A stretch of DNA of 64,000 nucleotides, from assembly GCF_013282805.1 (NCBI RefSeq), contig NZ_CP054038.1:3844001-3908000 (forward strand), given 5' to 3'. The DNA is from Microbacterium hominis (GTDB lineage: Bacteria > Actinomycetota > Actinomycetes > Actinomycetales > Microbacteriaceae). The notes beneath the pieces were generated by a model. It had not been told where the DNA came from. It worked only from the letters and a program-made list of their open reading frames with translations, and made no database searches. Numbering within the stretch: position 1 is the stretch's first letter; every line of letters begins with the position of its first letter. Shown one piece after another: positions 1 to 7,979 of the stretch. A program made the translations under genes and the position numbers.

Positions 1-1903
1 CCTGGTCGCCGCCTCGGAACGTGTTCGACAGCGTGAACTCGTCGCCGTTGGGGTGGATCGCGGGGTCGGGGTTCTGGCTGGAGCGACCATCGTCGATGGT
101 GATGCGCTCGGCGAGGTTCTTCTCCAGAAGCGCCGTGTACTCGGCGGAGCCGGGCTCGACCACGGCGGTCGGCGTCATCTGGCGGCCGAGGCCCACCTCG
201 ATGGTGCCGAAGCGGTCGAAGTCGAAGTACTCGAGGATCGACAGCGACTGCGGCAGCGTGACGCGCATGCCCTCGAGCGGCTCATACGCGGCCGGGTCGA
301 CCGGCAGCTCCAGCGCGACCGGCTCGGGCAGAGCCACGCCGCTCGCACAGATCGCCACGTCGGCGGCGGTGATCTCCGTGAGCCCGTTGAACTCGCTCAC
401 CTCGCCGAGCACGTGCACCTCGTCGCCGGTGGCTACCTCCGCGCCGCCGGGGGCGAAGACGAAGATGCCGTCGGAAGTCGCGGGATCGCCGTCACCGGCA
501 TCCTGCACGTAGTACCCCTGGAACCCGCCGACCTGGAAGTCTCCGGTGACGACACCCTCGACGCGCACGGTCTGACCCTGCACCGGGGATGCCGCACCCG
601 ACCCCTGCACCGAGCCGATGGTCACCGGCGCGATGTCGCAGTCGGCCTGCTCCTCGGGCTCGGGGTCCGGGGGCAACGTCAGTGCGTTCGCCGTCCCGGG
701 CGTGTTCACGGCTTCGCCGTCGACCAGCGTTCCTGTGAACATCGGGATGCCGGCCAGGTCGAAGTCGTTGACCACCCAGTCCGCGGACGTGTCGGTGTCG
801 GTCCCGTCCGGGAAGCGCGAGGCTCCGCCCGGCGCGAACGCACCCCCGGCGAACGCGGGGTCGAGCACCGGGATGCCGTAGGTGAGGTCTCCGGCGCCGT
901 TGTCGCTGATGGCGACGGCATCCACGATCTCGAACGAGAATCCGTCGTCGAGCACGCCGTCGTTGTCGACGTCGAGGTCGGTGCCGGCGGTCGGGGCCGT
1001 GCCGGTCACCAGCAGGAGCGTCATGGTGCCGTTCTCGAGTGCGTTGTTGCGGAAGCCCGTCCAGGAGCGACCTTCCGCGTCGGGGGCGCCGAAGGTGAAG
1101 GCGGCGTCGACGACGCCCGTCGGCGAGTTGGTGGCCGTCGCGTCGCCTTCGATCGAGAGCACGGAGTAGCCCGAGAGATCGGTGGCGCCGGAGGTCACGA
1201 GCAGCTCGATGTACTCGTTCGTGTCGGTCCCGACGTGGTTGGCGACGAACTCGTTGATCACCACGGTCGGCGGGTTGTCGCCGCAGACCGCGGTGTGCGC
1301 ACCCAGACCGTCGAAGTTGTCCGTGGGGAACCCGGTCCACTCGGCCGAGGGGACGAAGACGTCGGCGCCGTTCGGGTCGCCGACGCAGATGTCGGCGTTG
1401 CGGCGGAGGGTGCTGTTGAGCGTCGAGACGCCGTTGCTCACCCACGCCGTTCCGGGGTCGAAGCCGATCTGTCCGATGACGTCCACCAGCGCGCCGGCCT
1501 TGGCGAGCGCGACAGCGTCGTCGCCGTTGAAGAAACCGCCACCGGCGGTCTGATCGACGACCCCGTTGGGGTCTGGAATCTCGGGGTTCGCACCGAAAAC
1601 GGCCGAGGAGTGCGCGAAGACGTAGACGTCGCCGGGCGCCACGGTTCCCGTGAGTGCGATCGTGAGACCGGCCGTCGTCGACCCGTTGAAGTACTGCTGC
1701 AGCGCGTACCCGCCCGCGGCGAGGTCGATCGGCGCAGTGGTCGGGTTGTAGATCTCGATGGCCTTGTTGTTCGACGAACCTTCGACGTACTCGCTGATGA
1801 ACAGTTCGGTGGGCTCTGCTGCCGATGCCACGGGTGCCACCAGGCCGACCAGGCCCAGGGATGCGACGACGACGGCGGCCGCGGGGCGGATGGATCTGCG
1901 CAC
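1..1903 (-). CDS. Secreted lamin-tail-domain protein, probable ExeM/NucH-type extracellular nuclease (3' end outside window)
   Basis: Reads from a GTG start at 1903 with AGGAGG at 1908-1913 and runs off the left edge, so about 634 codons are visible. The N-terminus is a typical Sec signal peptide (RRSIRP, then an Ala/Val/Leu core ending ASAAEP). The mature part begins with a lamin-tail domain (LFISEYVEGSSNNKAIEIYN), and a second LTD-like segment follows near residues 190-240. This arrangement is typical of secreted ExeM/NucH-family endonucleases, whose catalytic endonuclease/exonuclease/phosphatase domain would lie in the missing C-terminus. The nuclease activity is inferred from architecture; the secreted LTD protein is well supported. 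Confidence 0.8.
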   Translation of the reverse strand, partial: MRRSIRPAAAVVVASLGLVGLVAPVASAAEPTELFISEYVEGSSNNKAIEIYNPTTAPIDLAAGGYALQQYFNGSTTAGLTIALTGTVAPGDVYVFAHSSAVFGANPEIPDPNGVVDQTAGGGFFNGDDAVALAKAGALVDVIGQIGFDPGTAWVSNGVSTLNSTLRRNADICVGDPNGADVFVPSAEWTGFPTDNFDGLGAHTAVCGDNPPTVVINEFVANHVGTDTNEYIELLVTSGATDLSGYSVLSIEGDATATNSPTGVVDAAFTFGAPDAEGRSWTGFRNNALENGTMTLLLVTGTAPTAGTDLDVDNDGVLDDGFSFEIVDAVAISDNGAGDLTYGIPVLDPAFAGGAFAPGGASRFPDGTDTDTSADWVVNDFDLAGIPMFTGTLVDGEAVNTPGTANALTLPPDPEPEEQADCDIAPVTIGSVQGSGAASPVQGQTVRVEGVVTGDFQVGGFQGYYVQDAGDGDPATSDGIFVFAPGGAEVATGDEVHVLGEVSEFNGLTEITAADVAICASGVALPEPVALELPVDPAAYEPLEGMRVTLPQSLSILEYFDFDRFGTIEVGLGRQMTPTAVVEPGSAEYTALLEKNLAERITIDDGRSSQNPDPAIHPNGDEFTLSNTFRGGDQ

Positions 1904-1988
1904 GAAACCTCCTGATGAATGAAGGAGGCCTTCTGGGCCTCCACCCGCTCACGCTAGGGGAGGACGGCGCCCGTGTCAGGAGGTGCAC

Positions 1989-2005
1989 GTGAGATTTCTG
2001 TGAAC
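1989..2005 (-). promoter_or_regulatory. Possible PHO-box-like direct repeat
   Basis: Read on the minus strand, GTTCAC (2005-2000) and TCTCAC (1994-1989) form two units 11 bases apart, the spacing of actinobacterial PhoP boxes. They lie about 90 bases upstream of the secreted nuclease start, a gene type often induced by phosphate starvation. Only two imperfect units are present, so this is tentative. Confidence 0.25.
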
Positions 2006-2092
2006 TCTTCGCGACGACCAGGAACTTTCGCCCGCCGAGAGGGGAGATCTGCAGGAATCTGCATCTGTGCAGAACGGCGCGACCGTCACAGA

Positions 2093-2608
2093 ATGGTGTC
2101 CATGACCGCCAGCGCCGCCGAGCCCTTCCGGGTGGTGTTCGTGTGCACGGGAAACATCTGCCGCTCGCCCATGGCGGATGTGGTGTTCCGCGAGTTCGCC
2201 GCCACGGCCGGGCTCGCCTCGCGTGTGGCCTCCACCAGCGCCGGCACGGGCGACTGGCATGTGGGGGAACGCGCCGACCAGCGCACCCTCGAGGCGCTCG
2301 ACCGCCGCGGCTACGACGGCAGCCACCATCGGGCGCGGCAGTTCACCCACGGCGACTTCGCGCGCAGCGACCTGGTCATCGCGCTCGACCGCACCCACGA
2401 GCGGATCCTCCGCGGCTGGGCCCACGACGAGGTCGACGCGGACAAGATCGCACTGCTGCTCTCCTTCGACCCGTCCGCCCGCTCGCTGGACGTGCCCGAC
2501 CCCTACTACGCCGGTCCGGGAATGTTCGACGAGGTGCTCGGTATGATCGAAAGCGCGAGCCGGGCGCTCTTCCGGCAGCTCGAACCAGCGATCCGGCCGG
2601 CGATGTGA
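2093..2608 (+). CDS. Low-molecular-weight protein-tyrosine phosphatase
   Basis: Dephosphorylates phosphotyrosine in proteins in the cytoplasm. The signature P-loop VCTGNICRSP lies near residues 17-26, with the catalytic Cys and Arg in CX5R spacing. The conserved C-terminal acid motif DPYY is near residue 132. The length of 171 aa fits the family. ATG codons at 2093 and 2102 are both possible and neither has a clear Shine-Dalgarno sequence; an upstream in-frame extension is unlike the family and was dropped. purB follows on the same strand after a 48-base gap. Confidence 0.9.
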   Translation: MVSMTASAAEPFRVVFVCTGNICRSPMADVVFREFAATAGLASRVASTSAGTGDWHVGERADQRTLEALDRRGYDGSHHRARQFTHGDFARSDLVIALDRTHERILRGWAHDEVDADKIALLLSFDPSARSLDVPDPYYAGPGMFDEVLGMIESASRALFRQLEPAIRPAM

Positions 2609-2656
2609 CGTCGGCGGCATCCCGCGCGCGCCGCGCGTCCTCACGACGGGAGCACC

Positions 2657-4039
2657 GTGACCTCTCTCCCCCCTCAGCCCCTGAGCCCCCTCGACGGCCG
2701 TTACCGAGCCGCCGTGACCGGACTCGCCGACTACCTCTCCGAGGCGGGCCTCAACCGCGCCCGCGTGGAGGTGGAGGTCGAGTGGCTCATCGCCCTCACC
2801 GATCGCTCGCTCTTCGGCTCGTCGCCGCTCAGCGATGACGACAAGGCGCGCCTGCGGGCGCTCTACCTCGAGTTCGGACAGGACGAGATCGACTGGCTCG
2901 CAGCCAAGGAGGCGGTGACCCGCCACGACGTCAAGGCCGTCGAGTACCTGGTGCGCGACCGGCTGTCGACCCTGGGCCTGGACGGCATCGCCGAGCTCAC
3001 CCACTTCGCCTGCACGAGCGAGGACATCAACTCCACCTCGTATGCGCTCACCGTCAAGCGCGCGGTCGAGGGCGTGTGGCTCCCGAAGCTGCGCGAGGTC
3101 ATCGCCGCCCTCACGGCGCTGGCCGTCGAGCATCGGGATGCCGCCATGCTCAGCCGCACGCACGGCCAGCCGGCCACGCCCTCGACGATGGGCAAGGAGA
3201 TCGGCGTGTTCGCCTGGCGTCTGGAGCGCGTGGCCGCCCAGATCGCGGGCGGCGAGTACCTCGCGAAGTTCTCCGGCGCGACCGGCACCTGGTCGGCGCA
3301 CCTTTCGGCGGCGCCCGACGTGGACTGGCCGGAGCTGTCGCGCTCGTTCATCGAGGGCCTCGACCTCGACTTCAACATCTTCACGACCCAGATCGAGTCG
3401 CACGACTGGCAGGTGGAGCTGTACGACCGCGTGCGGCACGCCGGCGGCATCCTCCACAATCTCGCCACCGACGTGTGGACCTACATCTCGCTCGGGTACT
3501 TCTCACAGATCCCCGTGGCCGGCGCCACCGGATCTTCGACGATGCCGCACAAGATCAACCCGATCCGCTTCGAGAACGCCGAGGCGAACCTGGAGATCTC
3601 GGGCGGCCTGCTGGCCACGCTCTCGCAGACGCTCGTCACGAGCCGCCTGCAGCGCGACCTCACCGACTCGACCACGCAGCGCAACATCGGCGTCGCGTTC
3701 GGCCACTCGCTGCTCGCGCTCGACAACCTGCTGCGCGGGCTCGGCGAGATCGCCCTGGCGCAGCCGGTGCTCGACGCCGACCTCGACGGCAACTGGGAGG
3801 TTCTCGCCGAGGCGATCCAGACCGTCGTGCGCGCGGAGATCGCCGCCGGTCGCTCGCAGATCACCGACCCCTACGCGCTGCTGAAGGACCTCACCCGCGG
3901 CCGCCGCGTCGGCGCTCCGGAGCTGGCCGAGTTCGTGCGCGGGCTCGACATCGGCGACGAGGCTAAGGAGCGCCTCATCGCCCTCACGCCCGCGACCTAC
4001 GCCGGCCTCGCGTCGAAGCTGGTCGACGAACTGGCCTGA
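2657..4039 (+). CDS. purB: Adenylosuccinate lyase
   Basis: Catalyses two fumarate-releasing steps of purine synthesis: SAICAR to AICAR and adenylosuccinate to AMP. The fumarase/aspartase superfamily signature GSSTMPHKINPIRFE is at about residues 294-308. The N-terminal LSPLDGRY and the SRTHGQPATPSTMGKE block match the E. coli-type PurB subfamily. The start is GTG at 2657 with GGGAG just upstream; 460 aa is full length. A strong hairpin follows 12 bases after the stop. Confidence 0.97.
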   Translation: MTSLPPQPLSPLDGRYRAAVTGLADYLSEAGLNRARVEVEVEWLIALTDRSLFGSSPLSDDDKARLRALYLEFGQDEIDWLAAKEAVTRHDVKAVEYLVRDRLSTLGLDGIAELTHFACTSEDINSTSYALTVKRAVEGVWLPKLREVIAALTALAVEHRDAAMLSRTHGQPATPSTMGKEIGVFAWRLERVAAQIAGGEYLAKFSGATGTWSAHLSAAPDVDWPELSRSFIEGLDLDFNIFTTQIESHDWQVELYDRVRHAGGILHNLATDVWTYISLGYFSQIPVAGATGSSTMPHKINPIRFENAEANLEISGGLLATLSQTLVTSRLQRDLTDSTTQRNIGVAFGHSLLALDNLLRGLGEIALAQPVLDADLDGNWEVLAEAIQTVVRAEIAAGRSQITDPYALLKDLTRGRRVGAPELAEFVRGLDIGDEAKERLIALTPATYAGLASKLVDELA

Positions 4040-4051
4040 TCCCCGCCCTTC

Positions 4052-4088
4052 GCAGAAGCCGTCCCACGTCTCGTGGGGCGGCTTCTGC
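4052..4088 (+). terminator. Terminator hairpin after purB
   Basis: GCAGAAGCCG pairs with CGGCTTCTGC, and inner TCCCACG pairs with CGTGGGG around a TCT loop. The stem is about 17 bp and starts 12 bases after the purB stop. It lacks a T-run, as usual in high-GC actinobacteria. Confidence 0.75.
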
Positions 4089-4116
4089 GGCATCCAGGCC
4101 CTGCAACCCGCGCACA

Positions 4117-4202
4117 GCGCCCCACGAACGCCGGGCCTCCCGCTTCGTGGGGCGCGTTGCGCGGCATCCACCGCCCGGAAACGGCGAAAGGCGCCCCACG
4201 AA
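4117..4202. repeat. Intergenic palindromic repeat built on GCGCCCCACGAA
   Basis: GCGCCCCACGAA at 4117-4128 is followed by its exact complement TTCGTGGGGCGC at 4144-4155, and a third forward copy lies at 4191-4202. The same element, followed by GCGCGGCATCCA, recurs at 13526. The purB to 4236 gap holds no gene. Confidence 0.6.
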
Positions 4203-4235
4203 ACGCGGGACGCCTTCCAAAGAGTGGATGCCGCG

Positions 4236-4541
4236 TCAGGGCTTGTCGGCGGGATCGGTGTCGTCGTCGAGCAGCACGGGCTTGTCGATCTGCTTCGTGA
4301 TGTCGGCGGGGTCGACCGCCAGCAGCAGCAGCGCCATGATCAGCAGCACGGCGATGAACGAGACCCCCGCGATCACCAGGGCGAGCACGATCGCCGCCTG
4401 CGCCTCTTCAGCGGTGCGCTGCTGGAAGAAGCCCATCGAGACGAGCGTGACGATGCCGGCGAAGATCGCGGCGCCGAAGGCGAGCCCGAGCAGCTGGACG
4501 GGCTTCATGAGGTCGCGGCGGGTGGGGCGTTCGTCGGTCAC
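4236..4541 (-). CDS. Small two-span membrane protein of unknown function
   Basis: A 101-aa protein starting at GTG 4541, which overlaps the upstream gene's stop as GTGA and implies translational coupling. Two hydrophobic segments are visible: residues about 18-37 (VQLLGLAFGAAIFAGIVTLV) and about 57-79. The tail is acidic (DDDTDPADKP). I do not recognise a family. It probably works with the membrane protein encoded immediately upstream. Confidence 0.75.
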   Translation of the reverse strand: MTDERPTRRDLMKPVQLLGLAFGAAIFAGIVTLVSMGFFQQRTAEEAQAAIVLALVIAGVSFIAVLLIMALLLLAVDPADITKQIDKPVLLDDDTDPADKP

Positions 4542-5260
4542 GGGTGGTTCTCCTGATCGGCACGGGCGACAGCCGGCGCCTCTGCGGGGGTGGTGGGTCG
4601 CGGCGAGAAGCCGGCGATGGCGAGATAGACGGCGATGATCGCGGCGTAGCCGCCGAAGATCCCGACGCCGATCGTGATGCCCGTCAAGGTGAAGCTCTGT
4701 CCGGCTTCGGCGATCGTGTAGTCCAGCGCGTAGGTCTGGGGCACGAGCAGCATCGCGGCGGCGAGCACGAGGGTGAGGATGCCGACGGTGAGCGCATCGC
4801 GGGACTGGCTGCGCGGGATGGCCGCGGCGGCGGCGAGCGCCTCCTCCTGGGACGGGTGTGCCGCCTCGAGCGTCCCCTTGTCGGCGCGGGATGCCAGACG
4901 CAGCCCCCGCACGCCGGCGACGAGCTCGATCACGCCGGTCGCGGCCGCCCACAGGATGACCATCCAGAAGTAGCCGTCGATCGTGCGCAGCGGCGGCAGG
5001 CCGCCTGCCATGCCCGCCGCGAGGGTCGCGAGAGCCATCAGCCCAGGGATGACCCGCTGCCCGGCGGGGTAGACGAGCCAGAGCGACACCGCCCACACGA
5101 GACCGGTCGCGATCGCGAATCCGCTGAAGACCGCGGCGCCGACGGCGGCGGAGTGGTCGGGCGAGAACGTGATCATGATCGCCGCGAGTGCCGCGAAGGC
5201 GGCGCGCGCGAACTGCACGTGGCGCACCTCGAAAGTGCGGGCGGCGGGGGAAGGGGTCAC
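4538..5260 (-). CDS. Multi-span membrane protein, possibly HdeD/DUF308-like
   Basis: A 240-aa polytopic protein with about six hydrophobic segments and no recognised catalytic motif. The chosen GTG start at 5260 has AGGAA six bases upstream; the reading frame extends further but without a ribosome site. The pattern of paired short helices resembles DUF308/HdeD acid-resistance-type proteins, but this is a weak resemblance. It overlaps the small membrane gene downstream by four bases, so the two are probably one operon. Confidence 0.7.
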   Translation of the reverse strand: MTPSPAARTFEVRHVQFARAAFAALAAIMITFSPDHSAAVGAAVFSGFAIATGLVWAVSLWLVYPAGQRVIPGLMALATLAAGMAGGLPPLRTIDGYFWMVILWAAATGVIELVAGVRGLRLASRADKGTLEAAHPSQEEALAAAAAIPRSQSRDALTVGILTLVLAAAMLLVPQTYALDYTIAEAGQSFTLTGITIGVGIFGGYAAIIAVYLAIAGFSPRPTTPAEAPAVARADQENHP

Positions 5261-5407
5261 GGCGTTCCTACGCGGGCAGACGGGTGCCCGGAAGGGCACA
5301 GGGATGCCTCCAGTCTACGTCGGGTCTCCCTGAGCGAACGCGCCGCCGATCAGGCGGTTCTTGTGCAGGAGCGGCCGGTCGCGCGATCGGCGGGGTGCGG
5401 CATCCGC

Positions 5408-5761
5408 TCAGCCCGCGTCGATGACGCAGAAGCGGTTGCCCTCGGGGTCTTCCATGATCACGTAGTCGGCGTCGGCGGGGCGCCCCGCCCACTCGACACG
5501 CGCCGCGCCCAGCGCCTCCAGTCGCGCGATCTCGGCCACCTGGTCATCGGCGTACAGGTCGAGATGGATGCGCGGAGGGAGCACCCGCGGTGCAGGGACC
5601 GCGTCGAGCGACACGTTCGGCCCCGCGCCCTCGCGCGGGCGCAGCAGGGCGAAGTCGGCCGCGTGAGGCTCGCGGGCGACGTAGTCGAGCGCCTGTGTCC
5701 AGAACGCGATCTCGCGCTCGAGGTCGTCGACGCGGATCACGATCGAGCCGACGGTCAGCAT
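5408..5761 (-). CDS. VOC-family (glyoxalase-fold) protein
   Basis: A 117-aa single-module vicinal-oxygen-chelate protein. It starts with the usual first strand and helix (VGSIVIRVDDLEREIAFWTQ) and ends with the conserved strand pair (YVIMEDPEGNRFCVID). The substrate cannot be told; relatives include antibiotic-binding and glyoxalase-like proteins. The alpha/beta hydrolase gene ends three bases upstream of its start on the same strand, so the two are likely co-transcribed. Confidence 0.85.
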   Translation of the reverse strand: MLTVGSIVIRVDDLEREIAFWTQALDYVAREPHAADFALLRPREGAGPNVSLDAVPAPRVLPPRIHLDLYADDQVAEIARLEALGAARVEWAGRPADADYVIMEDPEGNRFCVIDAG

Positions 5762-5764
5762 CGC

Positions 5765-6565
5765 TCAGTCCTCAGCGAGGAATGCGAGCGCCGCCTGCCG
5801 GAAGTCCCGCGATCCGGGCGCATTGAAGTGGTGCCGACCGGGCAGCTCGATGAATCTGCCGTGGGGAGTGGATGCCGCGAGCGCGCGCGAGCGCTCGAGG
5901 ATCGCGTCTTCGCTGCCGGTGGCGAACAGCGCCCGCTGCTGGGGCGGACTGGCCGGATCGGGGTCGGAGTCGCCGAGACGCATACCTTCGGCGAGAGCGA
6001 CGAGAGCGCGCAGGTCGTTGCCGGCAACACGCTCGGCGAGGGTCACGTAATTGCGCGTGACCGGGTCTTCCACGGGTATTCCGCTTTCGGCATAGGCGCG
6101 GGCCTGTGCGATCTGAAGCCGGGCGAGCGGCCGCCCGTCGGGGATGCCGCCGAGCACCGCGCGATCCACGTGCTCGGGCGCGTCGAGCGCGAACTGCCAG
6201 CCGACGCGCGCACCGAGCGAGTATCCGACGTAGCGCACGTCGCCGACCAGATAGGTGTCGAGCACGACGAGCAGGTCGGCGACGAAGGCATCCATCGTGT
6301 AGTCGCGGGGGTCGTGCGGCTTGTCGCTCGCGCCGTGTCCGCGCTGGTCGACCCCGATCACGCGGAACCCGGCGCGCGTGAGATCTCGCACCCAGCCGGT
6401 GCTCACCCAGTTGTCACGGCAGCTCGACGCGAAGCCGTGCACGCACAGCACCGGCTCCCCGTCGTCGGGCCCCCACGTGTAGGTCGCGATGCGGTGCCCC
6501 TCCTGCGACATCACGAACTGCGGTGCGGGCATCTCGGTCAGATCGAGGCGGGGCGCGGCATCCAT
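5765..6565 (-). CDS. Alpha/beta-fold hydrolase
   Basis: A 266-aa cytoplasmic hydrolase. HGFASS supplies the oxyanion-hole region, GYSLGAR near residue 115 is the nucleophile elbow with catalytic Ser, and the terminal GRHHF motif contains the catalytic His. VIGVDQRGHGASDKP is the conserved loop after strand 4. It resembles epoxide-hydrolase/haloperoxidase-type esterases; the substrate is unknown. It lies directly upstream of the VOC gene on the same strand. Confidence 0.9.
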   Translation of the reverse strand: MDAAPRLDLTEMPAPQFVMSQEGHRIATYTWGPDDGEPVLCVHGFASSCRDNWVSTGWVRDLTRAGFRVIGVDQRGHGASDKPHDPRDYTMDAFVADLLVVLDTYLVGDVRYVGYSLGARVGWQFALDAPEHVDRAVLGGIPDGRPLARLQIAQARAYAESGIPVEDPVTRNYVTLAERVAGNDLRALVALAEGMRLGDSDPDPASPPQQRALFATGSEDAILERSRALAASTPHGRFIELPGRHHFNAPGSRDFRQAALAFLAED

Positions 6566-6629
6566 GCCCCCATTCTGGCCCCGCTGTCACAGCGGGGGCG
6601 GGCACCCGGCCGGATCGGTCGGCGGCCGG

Positions 6630-6715
6630 CCCTTCGTCTCGCTTCGCTCGCTCAGGGACCTCGGTTCCTCGACATCGGCCCCTGAGCGAGGGAGCGCAGC
6701 GAGCGAGAGGAAGGG
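6630..6715. repeat. Dispersed palindromic element of the CCCTTCGTCTCG family
   Basis: A long imperfect inverted repeat: the left arm begins CCCTTCGTCTCGCTTCGCTC and the right arm ends GAGCGAGAGGAAGGG. It lies downstream of the small zinc-ribbon gene and may act as its terminator. A close relative sits at 44537-44597. Confidence 0.7.
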
Positions 6716-6731
6716 CGGTTGTCACGCCGCC

Positions 6732-6971
6732 CTAGGGGCAGAACATCCGCGGCTTCGGGCCCGAGCGGTCGAACGTGTGCGCCGACATCGCGTGCCCGCA
6801 CAGCGGGCACGCGCGCTCGGTGCGCACGGGCTCCGGCTCGGTGTCGTACGGGCCGACCGACGCCGGGCCGGCAAGCGAGATGAGCCGCGCGTTGACGTAG
6901 GCGTACCAGCCGCCGGCATCCCGCACCCGCTCGCGCAGCGGAGGTCGATCGGATCGGTTATCGCGTGGCAT
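6732..6971 (-). CDS. Small CPLC-containing (zinc-ribbon-like) protein
   Basis: A 79-aa protein starting at ATG 6971. Its C-terminus CPLCGHAMSAHTFDRSG followed by a terminal CP suggests a small zinc-binding module. The N-terminal half is basic (RERVRDAGGWYAYVNARL). No function is recognised. It is divergent from the OhrR-like gene, and the intervening 31 bases carry overlapping palindromes, so both genes may be controlled by that regulator. Confidence 0.7.
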   Translation of the reverse strand: MPRDNRSDRPPLRERVRDAGGWYAYVNARLISLAGPASVGPYDTEPEPVRTERACPLCGHAMSAHTFDRSGPKPRMFCP

Positions 6972-6976
6972 GATGA

Positions 6977-6995
6977 TTAGTGTACTAACAGTTAG
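6977..6995. promoter_or_regulatory. Candidate MarR/OhrR operator
   Basis: TTAGT-GT-ACTAA (6977-6988) is a palindrome with five-base arms and overlaps a second one, CTAA-CAG-TTAG (6985-6995). The site lies in the gap between divergent genes and just ahead of the regulator's ribosome site. Inverted repeats of this type are common MarR-family operators, so autoregulation is likely. Confidence 0.55.
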
Positions 6996-7002
6996 GGATC
7001 TG

Positions 7003-7452
7003 ATGGACCAGTCGGCCGACGACCTGCTCGCACTCGACAACCAGGTGTGCTTCGCCATCGTCACGGCGGCGCGAAACGTCGTCGCGCTGTACCGTCCCGT
7101 GCTGGAGCCGCTGGGGCTCACGCACCCGCAGTACCTCGTGATGCTCGCGCTGTGGGAGCGATCGCCGCGGTCGCTGACCGACCTGGCCGACGAGCTCGCC
7201 CTCGAGCCGGCCACCGTCTCACCTCTGGTGAAGCGCCTCGAAGCGGCGGGGAACGTGGCGCGCACCCGGCGCCCTGGAAACGAGCGGATGCTCGACATCG
7301 CCCTGACGCCGCAGGGCGTGGCGCTGCGGGAGCGGGCCCTCGCCGTGCCCGGCCAGATCATGGCGCGCGTCGGGGTCGCGGCATCCGATCTGCTCGCCCT
7401 CCGCGACGCGCTGCAGCCCTTCGCGGGCAGGAGTCCGGTGTTCGCGGACTGA
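7003..7452 (+). CDS. MarR-family regulator, OhrR-like organic peroxide sensor
   Basis: A 149-aa winged-helix protein. LDNQVCFAIVTAARNVVALYRPVLEPLGLTHPQ resembles OhrR in sequence, split here as LDNQVCFAIVTA and LYRPVLEPLGLT, and includes the conserved N-terminal reactive Cys. The recognition helix region is LTDLADELALEPATVSPLVK. OhrR proteins repress peroxide-resistance genes until this Cys is oxidised. The ATG at 7003 is preceded by AGGGA; an in-frame upstream ATG would overlap the palindromic operator. No ohr gene is next to it. Confidence 0.85.
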   Translation: MDQSADDLLALDNQVCFAIVTAARNVVALYRPVLEPLGLTHPQYLVMLALWERSPRSLTDLADELALEPATVSPLVKRLEAAGNVARTRRPGNERMLDIALTPQGVALRERALAVPGQIMARVGVAASDLLALRDALQPFAGRSPVFAD

Positions 7453-7505
7453 CGCGGCGGCGCCCGGCGCCCGGCGCCCGGCGCCCCGCGCCCCGCCCGC
7501 TGGCC

Positions 7506-7588
7506 GATCCGGAAACCGGAGGTCCGCATGTTTTCCGGACCGGTACGCGGATTCCATCCGGAAAGAGGGCCCGGGTCCGATTTCCGGA
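7506..7588. repeat. 83-bp palindromic element, GATCCGGAAACCGGA family
   Basis: It begins GATCCGGAAACCGGAGGTC and ends in a near-complement TCCGATTTCCGGA. A second copy with the same plan lies at 10739-10823. It follows a tandem run of GGCGCCC after the OhrR-like gene. Confidence 0.7.
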
Positions 7589-7638
7589 GAGTGGATGCCG
7601 CGGGCACGGGCACCTCAAGGGCACTACGGGCCGCGCGG

Positions 7639-7926
7639 CTATGCGCGCGTGGCGTCGGTGTGGCCGAGAGTGCGATCGGGGGCGATGCGGTCGCGCACGC
7701 GCCGCTTGAGCACCGTCACCTCGGGGAACCCGCCGTCGACCTTCCGCGACCACACGAGCTCGTCGTCGGCGTGTACCTCGAAGATCCCACCGGTGCCCGG
7801 GACGAGGGTGACCCCGCCGCCGCGCAGCTCCTCCTGGAAGGTCGTGAGCAGTTCCTGCGCGGCCCACGCCGCGCGCAGCAGCCAGCCGCACTGGGTGCAG
7901 TACGTGATGCGAACGTGGTGGGACAT
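7639..7926 (-). CDS. SelT/SelW/SelH-family (Rdx) thioredoxin-fold protein
   Basis: A 95-aa protein with the hallmark N-terminal ITYCTQCGW, a CxxC redox motif at residues 10-13 in the position used by SelW-type proteins. The core ends with TGGIFEVHADDELVWSRK, the conserved second half of the Rdx fold. The start is ATG 7926 with GGAGCGC before it. It is the last gene of a probable operon after DUF6153 and DUF305; the partner thiol is unknown. Confidence 0.9.
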   Translation of the reverse strand: MSHHVRITYCTQCGWLLRAAWAAQELLTTFQEELRGGGVTLVPGTGGIFEVHADDELVWSRKVDGGFPEVTVLKRRVRDRIAPDRTLGHTDATRA

Positions 7927-7979
7927 GCGCTCCAGTGTAGGAAGGCGGGACGCACCCCGGGCGCGCCCCGCCTCGCGGC

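Noticed and set aside
53..1915. Long plus-strand open frame opposite the secreted nuclease
   Set aside because: It mirrors the minus-strand gene, has no family motif and no ribosome site; long antisense frames are normal in high-GC DNA.
4541..5096. Extended frame joining the two membrane genes near 4.5 kb
   Set aside because: The GTGA overlap and ribosome sites show two separate genes.
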